The translations under genes were made by a program, and so were the position numbers. A stretch of DNA of 64,000 bases from Daucus carota subsp. sativus (Eukaryota; Streptophyta; Magnoliopsida; Apiales; Apiaceae): contig NC_030383.2 of assembly GCF_001625215.2 (NCBI RefSeq), forward strand, positions 322,779-386,778, given 5' to 3'. Of this stretch, positions 1 through 12,464 are shown in pieces; position 1 is the stretch's first letter; every line of letters begins with the position of its first letter. The notes under the pieces were generated by a model. The model was not told the origin of the DNA. It saw only the letters and a list, made by a program, of their open reading frames with translations, and searched no databases.

Positions 1-131
1 TTGAAAATTTTATTAACAACTGACAGATTCGATCACCACTTGGAAATTTGATTTATTAATTAATGGAAATTCGAGGCCTTACTGCAGCCTTACCTCAACA
101 TGTGCAAGATAGGATATTAATAATCGACGTG

Positions 132-316
132 TCCCCCTCATTTGTATACAGTTCTTTTTGTATTATTTGATACTTTTGTGTAGTTTATACTTCTAGATTT
201 TATAATTCGGAATAAAAATTTAAACAGAAGAAGAAAAAAAAATTAAATGGACGAGCTTTAAAATACGTGTTGAGTCTTTTGTCCCAAATGTAAGCTATCG
301 GCTAAGAGGGAGGGAG
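132..316. repeat. Stowaway-like MITE remnant
   Basis: The right end reads GAGGGAGGGAG followed by TA, the usual end and target of Stowaway (Tc1/mariner) MITEs. The left end (GTCCCCCTCATTTGTATA) is a degraded inverted match without a clear TA. The interior (AATAAAAATTTAAAC, then GTCCCAAATGTAA) resembles the element at 57290-57490, so both belong to one family. It lies in the upstream region of the first receptor kinase. The rest of 1-448 shows nothing else recognisable. Confidence 0.55.
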
Positions 317-448
317 TAGGTGTTAGAGAAGAATGTCTTACTTTGGGTATATGAGAGGCCGCGTTAAGTCTGCAATTCTGCATTGTAGCTACAAGTATAT
401 TCGACAGGGGTGAGCATGAAACCAGTAAATCTGAGAGGGCTTATAAAC

Positions 449-3400
449 ATGAGTAGGATTACTATATGCTTTACTTTTATCTTCTTCTGCTCATTTTTCG
501 TAGTAAGCTATGGTGCAGGAGATATCCTTTCTGCAAATCAGACCATCAAAAGCGGAGAAACGATTGTCTCAGCCGGTGGTGTGTATGAACTTGGTTTTTT
601 TAGTCGCGAAGGCTTAAACAATATTCAGTACCTGAGCATAAGGTACAAGAAGGCAGGTCAGGTCATTGCATGGATTGCCAATCGAGATGCACCCCTTGCT
701 AATGCAACAGGCTCACTCACGCTAACTAGCGAGGGGACTCTCCAACTTTTTAATGGCACAAACACCGTTATTTGGTCATCAAACTCCACAAAATCCTCAA
801 AGACTCCGGTGGCACAGTTATTAGACAATGGAAATCTTGTTGTCAGATCAGGGAATGATCCTGCAGGTACTATTCTTTGGCAAAGTTTTGATTTTCCTGA
901 CAATGCATTCCTGCCAAGCATGAAGATCGGAAGCAAGATAGGGAAGAACTCAGTACCCGGCCTAGCTTGGTCCTTCAATTCTTGGAAAAGCGATGATGAT
1001 CCTACTCCTGGGAGTTTCCATGTTAGACTTGATATCAGTGGTTACCCACAACTAGTCCTATACAATGGCTCGGATATATTTCTCCGGGTTGGTCCCTGGA
1101 ATGGTATATCATGGAGTGGTATTCCTACTGCAGGTCCAAATAATATATTTGTGGATGAGTTTCACTTTAAGGAGGATGAAATATTCTATAAGTATGAACT
1201 GTACAGTAATGCGTTACTCATAAGGCTAGTCATAGTGCCTGATGGGCGAATAATACGTTATACATGGACTGAAAGAAGTAACAAGTGGGAGCCAGCTACG
1301 TTTGTCCAGGCAGATTACTGTGATGGTTATGCAATCTGTGGGGAATATGCTACTTGTAACCTTAACACTCTCTGCAGGTGTTTAGATGGATTTCAGCCCA
1401 AAAACCTGGATGCCTGGCGTGGCTTAAACTTTTCAGAGGGTTGTGTTCGATCTACTGAATTGATTTGTAGTGATAGAAATGCTTTTGTACCGCATTCAAA
1501 CAAGAAATTGCCGGACACACATAGATCAACGTATAATTTGAGCATGAACCTTGAGGATTGCAAGAAGAAGTGCCTGCAGAACTGCTCTTGTACAGCATAT
1601 GCAAACACAAACATCACTGGAAAAGGGAGTGGATGCTTGCTTTGGTTCGGGGGTCTTCTTGATATCAGAGATCAACAACAGAGTGGGCATGTTTTTTATG
1701 TAAGAGATGTTGCCTCGGATTCAGGTAATATACATTTTGTTTTGAACTATAAACTAGTGCCTCATACTATCCTATTTCCATTCTAAAATTTTTGAAATTA
1801 AGGAATTCCGAGTAGATAGACCTGCAAGAAGCTAATGTTGATTCTGGCTATTCAGGTTCAGGTAGTAGTTCCACAGCAAGTAGCAGCTCCGGAGCAAGGC
1901 GAATTGTGCTGATTGCAGTTTTACCCATTATATCAATTCTGAGCGTGGTACTTGGCTTCTATCTGTGGTATATACGCAAGTACAAGAAGAAAAATAGAGA
2001 AGGTATCGGTAAATTCCTGACTTAATGATCTCTGAACTACATAAATACTCATGTGAATTTGGTACAAATGTGCTAATAAGAAATACTTATCTATGTCTCA
2101 TTACTTTATAGAACCGAAAGAGGATGAGAATGATAATGGGGAAGAAGATTTACCATCATTTGACTTCAGGACTATCGCGAATGCCACAAACAACTTCTCT
2201 AACAATAATAAACTTGGTGAAGGTGGCTTTGGACCTGTCTTTAAGGTAATCATACTGTTCCACCTTCCAACTACTACTAGATTTTCTTAAGATCGTACTT
2301 CTGCAGCATATCAGAGAATGTTTAGGATTTGAGAAAAATATGTATCGCTTGTAAAAAATGTATTCTTATGATCAGGTTGTAACTGTCTGATATTCAAAGC
2401 TTATGATCTTATCCAAAAACATATCCGACTGTGAATTAATACTCGCTGCATTGCACTAATGGCGCTCACTGCATATGATTCATTTATATCAGTACCACAC
2501 TTCAACACAGTTGCAATTTATTAATTCATGAGAACAGAAGGAAAATATGAAACCAATGTAACATTTTTGAAGAGTTTTTGTCCTAATAATTACAAACTGT
2601 AGGGAATTCTGGAAGACGGGAAGGAAATAGCTGTAAAGAAGCCTTCAACGCGCTCCACACAAGGAGTGGAAGAGTTCAAAAATGAAGTATCATGCATTGC
2701 AAAGCTTCAGCACCGCAATCTGGTCAGGCTTCTCGGTTGGTCCAGCACTGAGGAAGGAGAAAGGATGTTAGTCTATGAATACATGCCCAACAAAAGCTTA
2801 AATTTCTTTATATTTGGAGGTACACTTATTTCCATCATTCATTTGAATCAATATTTGGAGTGCCTATTTTGCTTTACTTTTAAAATATTTCTATAAGAAT
2901 AATATAAACATAACTAATATGAATGAGCTTGTCCAATTTGGCAGATTCAAAACAGAGAGCATTACTAGATTGGCCTAAGCGTTACAACATAATAAACGGG
3001 ATTGCTAAGGGGCTGCTTTATCTTCATGAAGACTCCAGATTAAGGGTCATTCATCGAGATCTCAAAGCTAGCAACATCCTTCTTGATTATAATATGAATC
3101 CAAAAATCTCAGATTTTGGCATGGCTAGAAGTTTCGGAGATACTGAAACAGAAGCAAACACTGCGAGGGTGGTCGGAACATAGTAAGAGTTATTACCACA
3201 GTGAGCTTTCCATTTCAATTTTAATATTTTGAAAGTTGCTAATTTATTATGCAACTTGCAGCGGCTACATGTCCCCTGAGTATGCAATTGAAGGAGCCTT
3301 TTCAGTTAAATCGGATGTTTATAGCTTTGGTGTGCTTATGATAGAGATTGTGAGTGGGAAGAAAAGCAGATTCTTCAATCATCCAGGCCACAACCTGAAT

Positions 3401-3829
3401 CTTATGGGCCATGTAAGTACAAATCTGACCCTCATATCCTGGCAATGTCTTTACATTACTGGTTTAAATGTTTATAAGACGATGGAAAATCTACTTGTGT
3501 AGGCATGGATGAGCTATAAAGAAGACAAGCTTTCGGAACTAATTGATGAATCGATCTGGGAGTCAGTTGACCAATCTGAAGTGTTTCGAGTTATTCTGAT
3601 TGGATTACTATGCGTCCAACAATATCCAGAAGACAGACCGAACATGTCGGCTGTACTCATGATGTTGACTAGTAACATTTCGCTGCCTCATCCGAAACAA
3701 CCTGGATTCTTCACCGAAAGAAAACTTGATGAAGAGTATAATTTGTCAGGCAATGAAGCAGATGCTTTCTATAACTTGCTTGACTCGTCTTCATCAAACC
3801 AAACTGTTACAGGCGTTGAACCTCGATAG
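449..3829 (+). CDS. G-type lectin S-receptor-like Ser/Thr protein kinase (plus-strand copy)
   Basis: Plasma-membrane receptor kinase of the S-locus lectin family, like Arabidopsis At4g27290; the ligand is unknown. Seven exons in frame: 449-1724, 1856-2002, 2112-2245, 2603-2819, 2945-3182, 3262-3412, 3503-3829, giving 829 aa, a normal family length. Residues 1-24 are a signal peptide ([10 protein letters not shown]...). Then come a B-lectin domain (about 30-150), an S-locus glycoprotein domain, and a cysteine-rich PAN/apple domain ending near 425. Exon 2 encodes a transmembrane helix (about 441-463). The kinase looks active: loop [11 protein letters not shown], lysine in AVKK (K531), HRDLKASN with D630, DFG at 648-650, and the substrate loop YGYMSPEYA made by joining exons 5 and 6. 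ATG 449 was chosen because the signal peptide follows at once; an in-frame ATG at 416 would add 11 residues. It is convergent with the minus-strand copy. Confidence 0.93.
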
Positions 3830-4269
3830 TGTTCTAAATTGTGTATTGCCTTAGATTTTTGTTTTCATGTAATCACACAAGACTGGGAATTTTAAATCTT
3901 AATTAAACGCTACAATTTGTGACTGACTGTTTTTGAACACGCCTTAAAACTCAGATCATCCCAACATTCCATGCTGTTTCGAACCACATCCCATAGAACT
4001 AGTTTCATTGTAGAGTACATGAACTTTAATCTATCTCCACTTCTTTTACTGGCAAGCAGAAGCGGAAACAAAAAATTTAGTCGTCTGGAAACAAAAAATT
4101 TAGTCGTCTGGTAACAAAAAATGCAGCAATAATCTTGTTTTCTTGTGTTCTCCGATGGTGAAATATAATCTTACATGACTAAATTTTCCCCAGCTTCCCA
4201 GAAGGTTTAAATAATTTACAGTAGTATATCTCTACTCTTCTAAATCATCAAAACATGTGTTGAAACTCG
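3830..4269. other. Convergent 3' flank between the two receptor kinases
   Basis: The 440 bp between the two stop codons must hold both 3' UTRs and poly(A) sites. At 4064-4109 a 23-bp unit (GGAAACAAAAAATTTAGTCG plus TCT) is repeated twice in tandem, with a partial third copy. Nothing coding was seen. Confidence 0.6.
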
Positions 4270-7200
4270 CTATCTTGCATCTATAGTTGTCGCTGTCAAT
4301 TGATTCCCAGAGGTTAATTCAGTTACAGTTTCTGCTTGAACTTGCTCAATAAAGAAACCTGGTTTCTTAGGCTCGGGTATGGCCACATCTTTATTTTCAA
4401 GCATAGAAACAACTGATGACATTGTAGGCCTGTCTTTTGGTGATCTCTGGACACACAATAAACTGATTTGGATACACCTTTGAACTTCAGACTTGATATA
4501 TGAATCTTCCAAACATCTGTCCACAATTTCCAGGGTCCGCCCTTCATTCCACAGCAGCCATGCCTACATTAAGCACAGTATATTATTATTTGGTCCATAA
4601 TTGTGTCCTAATTCAGATAAGTACTAGTGGATAAAACTGTACAGAAGCATACTTACATGACTTAAAAGACTATGATATTGTTCAGTCATGCGATATTTGG
4701 TGTTCTTTAAGCCGCTGACTATCTCTAACAAAAGCACGCCATAACTGTAGACATCAGACTTTGCTGAAAATTTTCCATCAATGATGTATTCTGGTGACAT
4801 ATAACCACTGCATTGGGTAGACATGTCAAATCAGTAATAACCGCAGAATGATCAAGGACATGTATCAAAAATAGTGAATGATTGTTGATGCTTACTATGT
4901 TCCTATCACGATCTTAGTTTTTGCTTCATTTTGATCACCTCCAAATATTCTAGCAATGCCAAAGTCTGAAATTTTAGGGCGTAGCTCACTATCAAGTAAA
5001 ACATTGCTAGCTTTGAGATCCCGATGTATTATTCTCAACCTCGAGTCTTGATGTAGGTAAACCAGTCCCTTTGCAATACCTATTGCAATTTCGAATCTAT
5101 TATCCCACTTCAGTGTGGTTCTTTTCCAGTCTACATGACATGCACAATCATATTAGTAGCCTATGTATATGTATTCATCCTCCAATACAATAAATTATGA
5201 AAAATATTTCAGCGACGGTATAACTTACCAAATATTAGCTTGTCTAAACTTTCGTTAGGCATGTACTCGTACACTAATAATTTCTCTCCCCCTTCAAGGC
5301 ACCAGCCTAAAATCCTGACAAGATTTCGGTGCTGAAGTTTTGAGATTAAAATGATCTCATTCTTAAATTCTTCTGTACCTTGTCCTGAATCTTTGGAAAG
5401 TCTTTTCACAGCTATCTCTTGTCCCGAAGGTAACTTTCCCTAAAGTATTACATTATACAGACGTTTTAGCATGATGCCTGATTTCTTTGCTCTTAAGTTC
5501 AAATAAGAAATAGGACATACATTACCTTGTAAACAGGACCAAAGCCACCCGTGGCAATAATACTTGTGTCGGAAAAGTGATTGGTCGCGCTTGCTAAAGT
5601 CGACAGATCATATAATGGTAGGTCTATGTCTTCATTATTTCTTTCTGAAAAGAGAATTAGAGTCATTTTCATCACACACTTAGAGATGTACTCCACAGCC
5701 ACACTATGATTTTCATATTCGTAAACCGTAATCAAGTTTTCGTCATATTATAGCACAATTACATATAGCATTGATTACAGTTCATATAAAACTCATCACT
5801 AATCATATGTACCTCTTCTTTTCTTTAATGTTCGGAGTCTGCACCAAGCTAACAACCCTACGAATAGCATCACTGAAGCTGCTGATACAACTGAAATAAT
5901 CACAAGTAGTCTCTTTTTCCCGTTTTCTGCATGTTGACACCATAGATCATTAAGTTGCCCGTGACGTTCACAATATTTTGTTCAAAATACTAAGTAGCTG
6001 CTACAAGGAGTAATTTGAAAGTGACATTTCTTGTTAAGTATAGAAGGTGATAAACGAATAATGTGGTGTAGCTAAACATCTGGCTTGCACCTTTGTTCTG
6101 GTTTTCGACTACTTTTTTTTTCTTATCTTCTATACTGCAAACCAAAACAAACGAAAAAATTTACAGGTTTTATGTCTGTCTAAAAAGTTTAGGTTATTTT
6201 CCCATTATATGAAGTTGTGCCTAGTTTTCACAAAGGGAAAGGAAAGGAAGAACAGAGGAGTACTCACTCAGTTCTGAAGCTGCAAGACGTATGTACATCC
6301 CTTGCTCACTCCCTTCTGTATTTGATAAAGTTTTTATATCAATCAAATCACCGTACCATATTAAACAGCCACTTCCTTTTCCAGTGATATCTGAATTTGC
6401 ATACGCTGTACACGAGCAATTTCCGAAACACATTTGCTCACATTCCTTTAAGCTCATGCTACCATTAAACCAGAACTTCTGTGCCAAAAGATCTGGCAGT
6501 TTGACATTATTAATCCACAAAAATCCATCCCCCTCCCCCTTGAGACAATTCAGCGGTTTCCTCCTAATGCATCCATTAGTTCTATCAAGAATATTCCATT
6601 CACTTTCTGACTTTGGGATGAAACCATGAAAGCACTCACAACTCAGATCTTCAGTAGCCTTACAGAGGCCATTGGGACCACATTTTGCATATGGATCACA
6701 CGTATCACTTGGTGTCTCGTATATCAAGGACCATTCAGAAGTCCCTCCTCGGATTGCATATCTCTGCAGTATTCCAGACTGATTCAGGACAAGCCTTGAT
6801 ATCGTTTGGTTAGCTGTGAATTCATAGAAGAAATTTATCTCTTTAGTGCTATTAGTAAACTTGTAATTGAACAACGGATTTGTTGGTCTTGATCTGTAAA
6901 GGCCACTTAATCGAATTCCATTCCAAACCCCAGTACGGAACTTCTTTTCTGATCCTTCACGAAGAACAACTTGAGGCAAGCCAAGAAGATCCATCTTATA
7001 CACAAAGTTTCCAGGAGATGGATCAGTGGTGTCTACCCAGGATGTCAATTTTCGGGCCTTGCCAGTAGTCCAGTCCCAGCCAATCTTCATGCCAGGCAAA
7101 AGAGTATCACCTGTGTAGAAAAGATTTTTTAAGAATGTTTCGAATTGCATTCTAATATAAACCTATAATGTTTTATAGGATATTTAATCACCAAAAAGGT

Positions 7201-7853
7201 TGAAGGAGGGTTTAAAAATAACATTATCAGATTTCAGAATTTTGTTATTCATCCGTTTAATCGTTTTAGTTTACTTCATTTTTCTAACATAGGATGGAAA
7301 TGAGAATTCGAACCTATGACTTCTGGTAGACAGGAAAAAGGGGACACACAAAATAACATGTAGAAAAATAACATAACATACCTGGATAATCAAAGCTTTG
7401 CCAAACATAACTTCCTTCAGGCACAGAACTGCGATTTTGTGTCAGAACAAGATTTCCAGAATCTAAAAGATGAACAACTGATGAACTCTGCAGCTGAGCA
7501 GATGAGAGAGAGATATTCGATGACCATATAATGCTATTTGAAGAATTGAGTAGCACAAGATTCCCATCTCTATAAATAGTTAAAGTTCCAGCTGAATCTG
7601 TAAGTGGACTCTCCCTGTTGGCTACCCATGCAACAATATCAGGGTAGTTCTTGTACCATATTCCTAAATATGACTTGTTGTTTGTGCTGGCAGGAGAAAA
7701 GAAACCAAGCTCGAACCTCTGATTCAGGGATACCAAAGATTCACCTCTACCGATACTTTCATTGAAACTCAGTCGATTCCTGTCAACTGCTTTGCAGGAT
7801 TCCATGAATAATAAGTTGAAGAAGATCAAGAGGAAAGCAAAGGCAGAAGCCAT
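4270..7853 (-). CDS. G-type lectin S-receptor-like Ser/Thr protein kinase (minus-strand copy)
   Basis: Second S-locus lectin receptor kinase, 825 aa, on the minus strand. Nine exons in frame: 7853-7382, 7110-6268, 6129-6091, 5926-5813, 5644-5526, 5439-5229, 5130-4896, 4807-4657, 4563-4270. Signal peptide at residues 1-22 ([20 protein letters not shown]), then B-lectin, S-locus glycoprotein and PAN domains, a short Lys-rich exon ([13 protein letters not shown]), a transmembrane exon (about 457-479) and the kinase. AVKRLS carries K541, and [12 protein letters not shown] and SDFGIAR are intact. Two oddities. The glycine loop reads [11 protein letters not shown], with Ala520 in place of the usual first Gly of LGEGGFG. 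An extra intron (7381-7111) splits the lectin-region exon between WQSFDYPG and DTLLPGMK, where the plus-strand neighbour has none. The frame is open throughout, so this is not an evident pseudogene. Confidence 0.92.
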
Positions 7854-7925
7854 TACAATTTTCAGTTAAAACAGATGAGTGTCTACTTTCTTACTACGCC
7901 TATAACTAATCACAAGTTTCACCAA

Positions 7926-7933
7926 TGACGTCA
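7926..7933. promoter_or_regulatory. TGACGTCA palindrome upstream of the minus-strand receptor kinase
   Basis: A perfect 8-bp TGACGTCA (C-box/as-1-like core) lies 73-80 bp upstream of the ATG. Such sites bind TGA-type bZIP factors, which act in salicylate responses. This is a motif match only. It may fall in the 5' UTR or the core promoter. Confidence 0.35.
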
Positions 7934-8437
7934 AATGATTTCACGAGAGTTCGAATCTTATCAGAGAGAAGATGAGTGTGCGATAATGTATTTAATTATC
8001 AAATTAGTTATCTGAAGTTTCAATGCTACTCCATAATTGAGGCTGCAGGTTTGACAATTCTCAGCTGCATTATTATGAAGTCAGCATTGGCGTGGCGGCA
8101 AATAACCTGATTCCCACCTGAAAGAAAGAATTACTTTCCCAAACAAAAACGATAACACTTATTCTCAATTTAGATAAATGATTTTTATACCGGACAGAAT
8201 GAAATAAAATTTGTAGATCCGTACTCTTCTTGTCCTTCCATTGCGTTCACATATTTATTAATTTAGAGCTTATGCCACAAATATGGGATGACTATTCATA
8301 TTGGGAGAGTGACAGAGTGATAGCTTAGTATTTGAATAATGAACAACGGTCAAATTCATTTATTCATAATAAAAAATGAAGTTCCACATATAACAGGGAG
8401 GCAGCTTAATACAATAAAATTAGACAATTAATCACTA

Positions 8438-8642
8438 CTCCTTCTGGTTCTTTGTTCTTTTCCCATTTCAGATGTTGGAGTTGTTCATAATTTATAGGAT
8501 CAAATATAGTCATGAGTAATCTCGTTAGATTCGTATTTATGATTATTTTAATACGATGAAATTTTTATATTTAATATTAATACGAAATTAAAGATATTAA
8601 TAATTAAAAATAAGTATGGAAAAGTATTAAAAGGGGAGGGAG
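8438..8642. repeat. Stowaway MITE
   Basis: A 205-bp AT-rich element bounded by TA target duplications (8436-8437 and 8643-8644). The ends are CTCCTTCTGG on the left and GGGGAGGGAG on the right, inverted matches to the Stowaway end CTCCCTCC. There is no coding capacity. Confidence 0.7.
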
Positions 8643-10734
8643 TATTACATAAGTTGATAAAGTTTTTTTTTTCCTGACAGAACATAAGTTGATAGAGTTG
8701 ATTATGTCTGAGGCAGAGAGTTTAACCTTACGTAAGTGATTACCAAATGAAGGTATAACAACAATTCTTAGATATCGCTATATTTCTTTAGTTGTTTCGT
8801 TTCCACAAGTACCAAACTGGCTCTGTTTCAAATTTAAAAATCAATCTGTACTCAACGACCGGACAATTTTTGAATTCACTCAAAAGAAGTGTTTATTACT
8901 TATACATGAGAAATTATTTATAAACGAAAAATAATTTTTGATTTATCTGTTTGGATAAATTTGTTGATATCCACAACTTACGGGGTATAAAATCATTAAT
9001 ATAATAATAAAATATTATAAATTATCTTTTAAAATGGTTCAATACATGTTTCTAAAATCAAATTTTAAAAATAAAAATAAATCACTAAAAAAAGTTAAGA
9101 TTTTCAACTTTTCAAATTTTGAGTTATAAAACGAAATTTTACTTATAAATTTTACTATACAAGTAAGCTGCTTCCAACCTAAACAGAAACTAGAATTAAA
9201 AGCATTGACCAACCAGACCTATAATATTTTGGAGCCTATTTTGTTTCATTTTATTTTTTGACTGTTTAATCCCGTACATCTGTTCACAGATTTATAGCAA
9301 TATCAGAACTCGTAAATATTTAATTAATTTTAACTTTTAATCAAAATTAAATTAGCCGATTAATAAAATGAGTACCAATTTTGGATGTAAATTAAGTTTG
9401 GCACAGTACAAAAATGATATTTTCAGAAAAGGCTGATTAAAAAAACTAACTCTAACTGTGCCAAACATATTTTTACCTGTTTTTGAAACAGTGGCCTGCT
9501 TCACCTTCATTGGATATTAGCGTGTCATTTATTGATTTCCTTATTCATCGAATGGTTCCCCTGAGTAAATGAAATGCATTGACAAAAACAGAAATCGTAA
9601 TCTTTAAGTACATTTCAAGACTAAGCAGCCGAAAATTGAAATATCTAGAACACCTCAAGAACAAAATTTAAAATCAAATACTTGATGATCCATGACATAA
9701 ATTCTAACCAAATGAAAAAATCCCAAAGTATGCTTATTTGTAAAGCAGTGACCTCAATATAACCAGGATGCTACATCTAGTACAATTCCAAAACAATGGT
9801 CCGGCCAAGCTGTCACTTGAAAGTTGAAATACCATACACATTACAAGTTTTAGGAATAGACATCCATAGTTTTATGCATCACTCAGGTACTTGTTTAAAG
9901 GTTTCAAACGCTTAGATTGACTTCTTTGAGGTCACATTTAAATTGATTATTCGCCTGGTATCATTTCATAAACCCACCAAGCAGCATACTCTCAGAACTG
10001 AGCAATGCAATATAAAACAGGGTTTTACCGAGAATCACCCCTTCCCTACAAACCATTTAAACATAACATAAATCTGGAATTCACTCAATATTTTTTCCAC
10101 CTAACCAAAAATAACCATAAGATTGTGTTACACAGGCCAACCGACAAGGGCTTAATGGGTCAGATTTCAACACTAAATCATAAAAGTGCGATACACATTG
10201 CCGAGCAATATAATGGACACTCGCTGCTACTTCAAATATATAGTAGCATGTCTCAGTTGCAACTACTTTACTGTTCAGTACCCTATACAATATTTTATAT
10301 TTTTAATAATAAATAGTGGAATAAATGGAAGACAAATTTCTTCCTTCACCCAAAAAGAGCTCATAAAATATGAGTAAGATGAACTCTACTACAGACCAAA
10401 TCAAAAGAACTACTAGCAGCAAGGATCAGAAACTGACAGTACTATAAAACATGATTACCATATAAAAAGAGATTATGCAATAAAGCATGATACATAAACC
10501 ACAGCCAAATATCATCAATCGTTAATAGGTATAAAAACATTTAAAGTTTATCACAGGACAGTGGTAAATATATTTCCAGTAGTCATGAACTACGGAAACA
10601 TTTGCACTGAAACGTGTGGGAACTAAAGCACAAGGACAAGCCACTGGCACATATAAATATAACACAACCCACCTAACAGAAACATCTAAATAAATCTGAA
10701 ATAACTTCCATTTAGTCAAAGTCTGAAGCAACTC

Positions 10735-10934
10735 CTACACTCCCTGCATGGGAGAAAATAGTCACAGGCAAATATCAGAATAATGGAACATCAAGCAGAA
10801 GCACAAAAATTAAACATATGAAAGCGACAATGCAAGGACAACATATGTGAGAAGCACACACTTAAAATGTGTACAAGAAAGATTAAAGTTTAAACTGCCA
10901 AAGTAATTTACCTGTTTGGAGGTGACTTCTGTAT
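10735..10934 (-). other. Possible 3' exons of the universal stress protein gene
   Basis: On the minus strand a strong acceptor (pyrimidine tract, then TTCTGGCAG) precedes a 23-nt block at 10934-10912 that ends in a good donor (CAAACAG|GTAAAT). A second acceptor (CTCCCATGCAG) opens at 10743 and reads GGA GTG TAG, with the stop at 10737-10735. If the donor GGAAAAG|GTACCGG at 15431/15430 is used, the frame passes through both exons and the C-terminus becomes EEAGK-DTEVTSKQ-GV instead of EEAGKGTGSD. This would give 267 aa and a 4.5-kb intron. It is inferred from splice signals and phase only. Confidence 0.35.
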
Positions 10935-10946
10935 CTGCCAGAAAAC

Positions 10947-10952
<6 letters not shown>

Positions 10953-10989
<37 letters not shown>
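10953..10989. repeat. Poly(A) tract of 37
   Basis: Uninterrupted run of A on the plus strand, T on the minus strand. On the minus strand it lies just upstream of the candidate acceptor at 10935. It could be a polypyrimidine tract or an old retroposed tail; no retroposed gene body was seen beside it. Confidence 0.85.
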
Positions 10990-10990
<1 letters not shown>

Positions 10991-12367
10991 ATTAGTCCAT
11001 TACGCAGCTAAATAGGAAAGCAAAAAAACATAGAAACTCATCCACCTTCAAAATACAAATAGATTTGCATATTTCAATTAATGAAGAATTTCTATACAAT
11101 GAAATGCACTATAAAAACCAACACAAAAAAGAAAAGGTTGGAAAATTGCTGCAGATCAAGAAAAGTAGTTTAAATTCAGGTCCACTGAATGAAACCAGTG
11201 TAATAAACGACTTAGCGCTGTCCAAATTTCATAACAAGAAGTATTAAACACACACTATTTAAGACAAGTACACGATATAACTTTAAACTTAATATTTAGG
11301 AAAGGTTCAAACCACTTTAAATGTATGCAACATTGGTGCTGGTCACTATCTTGAAAACTTTGTCAAATTGCAAAATGCGCGATATTGTGATTTATTCAAC
11401 ACGTATCAAGAAATGGAAGTATCATAAAAGAGATAGAAGTATGTCAATACTAAGGTCTTTACAAGGCAACAAATAGAGGGAAGTATAGTAGATTTATATG
11501 ATATCACCTGTCATATATACTGAATAAATAGCATAGTAATTAGTCAATAATTATGCACTAATATACTTTCTATGGATAAAGCCGCCATAACAGAATAATA
11601 GTAGACGTTATAGTAAGAAACAATATGCAACACAAAAATCCTATCATTACCCAAATTCTGGCAAAAAGAAAAAAATCACATTCTGTTTATGTTAGCCCGC
11701 CTCTTCATTTTGCCTCAATTATCTGTGTCGGACACCCAACACCCGACATTAGTATTCCCAAATCCGACACTAACACATATATCTAGATGGTGGACACTTT
11801 CAGACGAGTCTAGATAAGAGTAGCAAAGCCTTTTGTTTATTTTCTTTCCACAAATTTAGTAGGGGTTATAATCCTTATTTTGAACCTCCCCGCCTTCGTA
11901 TTGAAAGTCATCCCAATCCCAATTCTTCTATCATCAACCTTCTTCAGTGATGCAGGAAAGTTCCTCATCGTTCAGTCTCTTCCTTCCCAGACTATTAACT
12001 TTATTAAAATTTTAAATAAATTTTTATCTCTCTAACATTTTTTATTTGCTAAAATGCATTTTGTACAATTTGAAAAATGCTTTAAAAAAGTTGAAGTAGA
12101 AATTGGAAATGTGTGATGTATAGAATTGAAGAGTACAGCTAAGATTAATATATGATGTTCATAGAAATGCTTGATGATTTTGTATGGATTTGGGACTCAC
12201 ATTAAATGATGTGGTTTTAACACTGTGATTTTTGTTGAGGGTTCAAATCACTGATTTGGATTATCTTTAGAACATGATAGACATTAAAACAGACTCTTCC
12301 TGTGTCAAAATAATACTTTGAACTCAGGGTAGTGTAGCCGTAAACAATTATGCCAACAAAATAAAAG

Positions 12368-12464
12368 TATGTCCTCCAATACCCATATATGTTGTTTTTG
12401 ATCAAACAACATATATGGGTATTGGAGGACATATTTTTATCCTCCAATACCCATATATGTTGTT
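12368..12464. repeat. Perfect 30-bp inverted repeat plus a third copy
   Basis: The arm at 12368-12397 (TATGTCCTCCAATACCCATA...) is repeated exactly in inverse orientation at 12404-12433 around a 6-nt loop. A third copy in the first orientation follows at about 12438-12464. Three near-identical 27-30 bp copies with alternating orientation suggest a recent inverted duplication or foldback insertion. No gene was seen around it. Confidence 0.9.

Larger units (their letters stand above)
7854..10734. other. AT-rich intergenic region with MITE debris
   Basis: No supported protein-coding gene. It holds the minus-strand kinase promoter, a Stowaway MITE (8438-8642), and a small inverted pair of TTTGGCACAGT / ACTGTGCCAAA (9397-9407 and 9455-9465). 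From about 9750 the base composition is less AT-rich. That part could be the 3' UTR of the stress-protein gene if the alternative splicing model below is right. Confidence 0.5.

Noticed and set aside
410..448. Start of the plus-strand receptor kinase at 410
   Set aside because: The codon at 410 is GTG, not ATG. The first ATG is 416, and ATG 449 places the signal peptide at the N-terminus.
10081..10731. Short minus-strand open frames near 10.1-10.7 kb
   Set aside because: No recognisable domains. Better explained as non-coding or 3' UTR sequence of the stress protein gene.
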